8,996 nucleotides of DNA from the NCBI GenBank assembly GCA_028875955.1, contig JAGWTX010000063.1, forward strand, positions 1-8,996, in the 5' to 3' direction. Source of the stretch: Bacteroidota bacterium. GTDB taxonomy: Bacteria > Bacteroidota > Bacteroidia > Chitinophagales > Chitinophagaceae. Made by a program: the position numbers and the translations under genes. The notes under the pieces were generated by a model. It did no database searches. It saw only the letters and a list, made by a program, of their open reading frames with translations, and was not told where the DNA came from. This document shows positions 6,982-8,996 of the stretch, piece by piece (position 1 is the first letter of the stretch; every line of letters begins with the position of its first letter).

Positions 6982-7011
6982 TTGTTAACTTATTCTAGGT
7001 GAATTGTTAAC
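6982..7011. repeat. Two TTGTTAAC repeats 22 bases apart
   Basis: TTGTTAAC occurs at 6982-6989 and 7004-7011. Each contains the palindrome GTTAAC, so the pair is direct and also symmetric at the core. The 22-base offset is about two helical turns, so both would face the same side of DNA. They lie upstream of the small membrane ORF on the minus strand. On that strand a weak TTG/TAAGTTAA pair overlaps them, so an operator role is possible. Confidence 0.3.
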
Positions 7012-7142
7012 AAAACCGGTAATTATCCCCTTTTTGGGATCTAATCCTATCATTCTGAAGCCAATATTACCGTTGTTGTTTAATTACAACCATTCAAAAA
7101 TTCCCGGTTTTTTTTGCTTCTCTTTCAGTTATTTTTGTTGAT

Positions 7143-7433
7143 ATGAAGATTGATGAAAAATTAGTGGATGACCTGGCACACCTGGCCCGTCTCAGGTTTG
7201 ACGAGGCTGAGAAACCGGGCATCTGTGCGGATTTGCAGAAAATGGTGGCATTTGTGGAAAAACTGCAATCCGTGAATACCGAGGGGGTGTCGCCACTTTT
7301 ACATATCAGCCAGGCAACAAACGTATTGAGAGCGGATGAGGTTGCTGGTTCCATTTCCAGGGAGGAAGCATTATTCAATTCACCGGTATCGGATACAACT
7401 TTCTTTAAAGTTCCCACTGTCATCAAAAAATAA
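7143..7433 (+). CDS. gatC: Asp-tRNA(Asn)/Glu-tRNA(Gln) amidotransferase subunit C
   Basis: GatC is the small subunit that holds GatA and GatB together in the amidotransferase that turns Glu-tRNA(Gln) or Asp-tRNA(Asn) into the amidated form in the cytoplasm. The 96-residue length is typical. Family marks are visible along the whole protein: LAHLARLRF (11-19), FVEKLQSVNTEGVSPLLHI (37-55), LRADEV (62-67), SREEALFNSP (72-81) and FFKVPTVI (87-94). gatA and gatB are not in the window, which is common because the gat genes are often scattered. The ATG at 7143 matches the family N-terminus (MKIDEKLVDDLAHLA). A TATTTTTG sequence ends only five bases before the start. The ABC ATPase gene follows after 27 bases, so the two are probably co-transcribed. 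Confidence 0.95.
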   Translation: MKIDEKLVDDLAHLARLRFDEAEKPGICADLQKMVAFVEKLQSVNTEGVSPLLHISQATNVLRADEVAGSISREEALFNSPVSDTTFFKVPTVIKK

Positions 7434-7460
7434 GATACCAGTCGTTATAAAAACCACCGT

Positions 7461-8174
7461 ATGACAAAGGCCATTATTCGTCTAGAAGATATTCAAAAAA
7501 GCTATTTTATGGGTCACCAGACCCTTTCCGTGTTAAAAGGAATTTCTCTGGATATATTCAAGAACGAGTATGTGGCATTGATGGGACCCTCCGGAAGCGG
7601 TAAAAGCACCCTGATGAATATCCTGGGTTGTCTGGATTCCCCGACAGGCGGAAGATATATCCTGAATGATAAGGACGTGAGTAAAATGTCCGACGATGAA
7701 TTGGCTGAAGTCAGAAATACAGAGATCGGTTTTGTGTTCCAGCAATTCAATCTGCTTCCCAGGCTTACCGCTGCGGAAAATGTAGCCCTTCCCCTGATCT
7801 ATGCAGGTGTGAACAAAAAAGAAAGGAATGAACGGGCACTCGAAGCACTGAAAAAAGTAGACCTGGCCGATAGAAGCCATCATAAATCCAATGAGTTAAG
7901 TGGTGGTCAGATCCAGCGGGTAGCCATTGCCCGTGCACTGGTGAACAATCCCTCCCTTTTACTGGCCGATGAGCCCACGGGTAACCTGGATTCCAAAACA
8001 TCGGTGGAAGTCATGAAAATCTTTGGAAAGATCCAGGAAGCGGGCAACACCGTTGTACTGGTTACGCATGAAGAGGATATAGCCCATTATGCCCATAGGG
8101 TGGTAAGATTAAGAGATGGACTGATAGAATCTGATCTGATCAGTGAAGAATCCATGATCACACATTCCTCCTAG
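7461..8174 (+). CDS. ABC transporter ATP-binding protein, LolD/MacB type
   Basis: This 237-residue ATPase belongs to the group that drives MacB-, FtsX- or LolC/E-like mechanotransmission permeases. Motifs are complete: Walker A GPSGSGKST (42-50), Q-loop FVFQQFNLLPRLTAAENV (91-108), signature LSGGQIQRVAIARAL (146-160), Walker B LLLADEPTGNLDS (166-178) and the switch histidine H203 in LVTHEEDIA. The FQQFNLLP and DEPTGNLD wording is typical of the LolD/MacB/YtrE class rather than of importers. It lies 27 bases after gatC, probably in the same transcript. No permease gene is in the window, so its partner must be encoded elsewhere, and lipoprotein release, efflux or another task cannot be decided. 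The gene ends 84 bases before the cobalamin adenosyltransferase. Confidence 0.9.
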   Translation: MTKAIIRLEDIQKSYFMGHQTLSVLKGISLDIFKNEYVALMGPSGSGKSTLMNILGCLDSPTGGRYILNDKDVSKMSDDELAEVRNTEIGFVFQQFNLLPRLTAAENVALPLIYAGVNKKERNERALEALKKVDLADRSHHKSNELSGGQIQRVAIARALVNNPSLLLADEPTGNLDSKTSVEVMKIFGKIQEAGNTVVLVTHEEDIAHYAHRVVRLRDGLIESDLISEESMITHSS

Positions 8175-8258
8175 CTTTATTTTCAGGAGAATGCACAAAT
8201 ACTAAACTTTTCTATTCCTGTTTTGTTCCTTACGGATACACATTAATTGAATCACAGT

Positions 8259-8819
8259 ATGGCGATGAAAATATATACCAAGACAGGTGATCTCGGACAG
8301 ACTTCGCTGATAGGTGGAACCAAGGTTCCCAAGAGCCATATTCGTATTGATACCTATGGAACGGTCGACGAATTAAATGCACATATCGGTATGGTATATG
8401 ACCTGACAACGGATATGCCATCCCGTGAAATGATCAAAGAAATCCAGGACAGATTATTCACCATCGGTTCTTCCCTGGCCTGTGATCCCGATAAGGATTC
8501 ACACATGAAAATACCGGATCTGAAAGAGTCAGACATTGTTTTGCTGGAAAAGGAAATCGACAGGATGAATGAGCTGCTCCCGGTCATGAAATTCTTTGTT
8601 TTGCCCGGAGGCCACCAGGCGGTCTCGGCAACCCATATCGCCCGCTGTGTTTGCCGGCGTGCGGAAAGATGTTGTGTAAATATGCAGGAGCAACAGATAT
8701 TTGTGGAACCGTTGGTGATCAAATACCTGAACCGGTTGAGTGATTACCTGTTTGTTTTATCCCGTTATTTGGGTCATCTGTTGCAGGTTCCTGAAAACCC
8801 CTGGAGACCCAGACTTTAA
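8259..8819 (+). CDS. PduO-type ATP:cob(I)alamin adenosyltransferase
   Basis: This 186-residue enzyme transfers the adenosyl group of ATP to cob(I)alamin or cobinamide to make coenzyme B12, the cofactor of methylmalonyl-CoA mutase and similar enzymes. It matches the PduO/MMAB family: TKTGDLGQTSLIGG (7-20) forms the N-terminal ATP-binding loop, RIDTYGTVDELNAHIG (29-44) is the conserved helix start, RCVCRRAER (129-137) supplies active-site Arg and Glu residues, and NRLSDYLFVLSRY (158-170) is the C-terminal family signature. The ATG at 8259 gives MAMKIYTKTG, which resembles the MAFKIYTKTG start of Bacteroidota relatives as I recall them. An ATG two codons later (8265) is equally possible, and an upstream TTG at 8247 is less likely. 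No other cobalamin gene is in the window. The convergent lolD-like gene ends 12 bases after the stop. Confidence 0.94.
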   Translation: MAMKIYTKTGDLGQTSLIGGTKVPKSHIRIDTYGTVDELNAHIGMVYDLTTDMPSREMIKEIQDRLFTIGSSLACDPDKDSHMKIPDLKESDIVLLEKEIDRMNELLPVMKFFVLPGGHQAVSATHIARCVCRRAERCCVNMQEQQIFVEPLVIKYLNRLSDYLFVLSRYLGHLLQVPENPWRPRL

Positions 8820-8831
8820 AAGCTAACCGGA

Positions 8832-8996
8832 TCATTTTTTGATCAAACCATCTTTCATGTGAAGCGTCCGGTCGCTCATGCCAGCCAGTTCTTCATTATG
8901 GGTGACAATCAGGAAAGTCTGTTGGAAATCGTTTCGCAGACGAACAAATAATTCATGCAATTCCCTGGCATGGGTGCTATCCAGGTTGCCGGTAGG
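8832..8996 (-). CDS. lolD: LolD-type lipoprotein-release ABC ATPase, C-terminal fragment (5' end outside window)
   Basis: The frame is open from the window edge to a TGA at 8834-8832 and codes 54 residues. It starts inside the D-loop after Walker B (PTGNLDS), then shows RELHELFVRLR, the switch histidine in LIVTHNEELAGMSDRTLHM and the terminal KDGLIKK. This wording fits LolD, the ATPase that with LolC/E or LolF-like permeases extracts lipoproteins from the inner membrane for transport to the outer membrane. Walker A, the Q-loop and the signature lie beyond the window. It is a second, separate copy of the ATPase type at 7461-8174, but the tails differ clearly, so it is not a recent duplicate. 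Confidence 0.78.
   Translation of the reverse strand, partial: PTGNLDSTHARELHELFVRLRNDFQQTFLIVTHNEELAGMSDRTLHMKDGLIKK

Larger units (their letters stand above)
6568..7142. other. 575-base stretch between fadN and gatC: small ORF, terminator and regulatory sites
   Basis: No ORF longer than about 30 codons looks real here. Going leftwards on the minus strand it contains two TTGTTAAC repeats (6982-7011), a 27-residue membrane ORF (6926-6843), its terminator (6813-6771), a MarR-like palindrome with a probable promoter (6695-6671), and the fadN leader. The leader holds a 13-bp palindrome CGGAAAGTTTCCG (6619-6631) and the overlapping 8-bp palindrome CCGATCGG (6614-6621). The part at 7012-7142 is AT-rich and should hold the gatC promoter, but no well-spaced TTG/TAnnTTTG pair is evident. 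Confidence 0.6.

Noticed and set aside
6928..7002. 24-codon plus-strand frame starting MGDCNCN
   Set aside because: It is short and Cys/Phe-rich in AT-rich DNA, with no terminator or promoter on this strand. The opposite-strand ORF with a directional terminator is the better explanation.
7025..7040. Short hairpin ATCCC-CTTTTT-GGGAT and a nearby GTTGT/ACAAC pair (7075-7090)
   Set aside because: Five-bp stems of this kind are common by chance and have no T run or clear link to a gene end.
8830..8844. GATCA-TTTTT-TGATC hairpin at the lolD stop, between the convergent genes
   Set aside because: The stem is only five bp, it contains coding bases of the minus-strand gene, and no clear T tract follows on either strand, so I do not call it a terminator.

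Overview
The window looks like ordinary chromosomal DNA from a member of the Bacteroidota, most likely near the family Chitinophagaceae. This is inferred from the FtsZ tail, the FadN-type beta-oxidation enzyme, the LolD and GatC sequences, the lack of clear Shine-Dalgarno sites before most starts, and promoter-like sequences that fit TTG/TAnnTTTG better than the E. coli consensus. I see no rRNA, tRNA, CRISPR array, insertion sequence, phage gene or obvious horizontally acquired island.

Layout from left to right. Positions 1-554 hold the 3' end of ftsZ (+), closed by a good intrinsic terminator (602-629). A NAD(P)-binding epimerase-like protein of the TIGR01777/YfcH type follows (697-1626, +). 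Facing it is a two-gene ABC exporter operon (-), with the ATPase at 2493-3389 and the membrane protein at 1651-2475. A 200-residue orphan protein (3584-4186, +) looks like a degenerate sensor-kinase ATPase domain. Only five bases separate it from the convergent fadN-type fused 3-hydroxyacyl-CoA dehydrogenase/enoyl-CoA hydratase (4192-6567, -).

The 575-base stretch before fadN is not empty. Reading leftwards on the minus strand it holds a probable 27-residue single-span membrane protein (6926-6843), a perfect 11-bp-stem intrinsic terminator for it (6813-6771), a MarR-like palindrome overlapping a probable fadN promoter (6695-6671), and a 29-codon upstream ORF whose stop overlaps the fadN start as ATGA.

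The right part reads + again: gatC (7143-7433) and a LolD/MacB-type ABC ATPase (7461-8174), probably one operon, then a PduO-type cobalamin adenosyltransferase (8259-8819). The window ends in the C-terminus of a second, convergent LolD-type ATPase (8832-8996, -).

The genes serve separate housekeeping jobs: cell division, fatty acid oxidation, tRNA amidation, cofactor maturation and ABC transport. I find no convincing new multi-gene system. The points most worth a second look are the pseudo-kinase-like protein, the small membrane protein unit and the regulatory architecture upstream of fadN.
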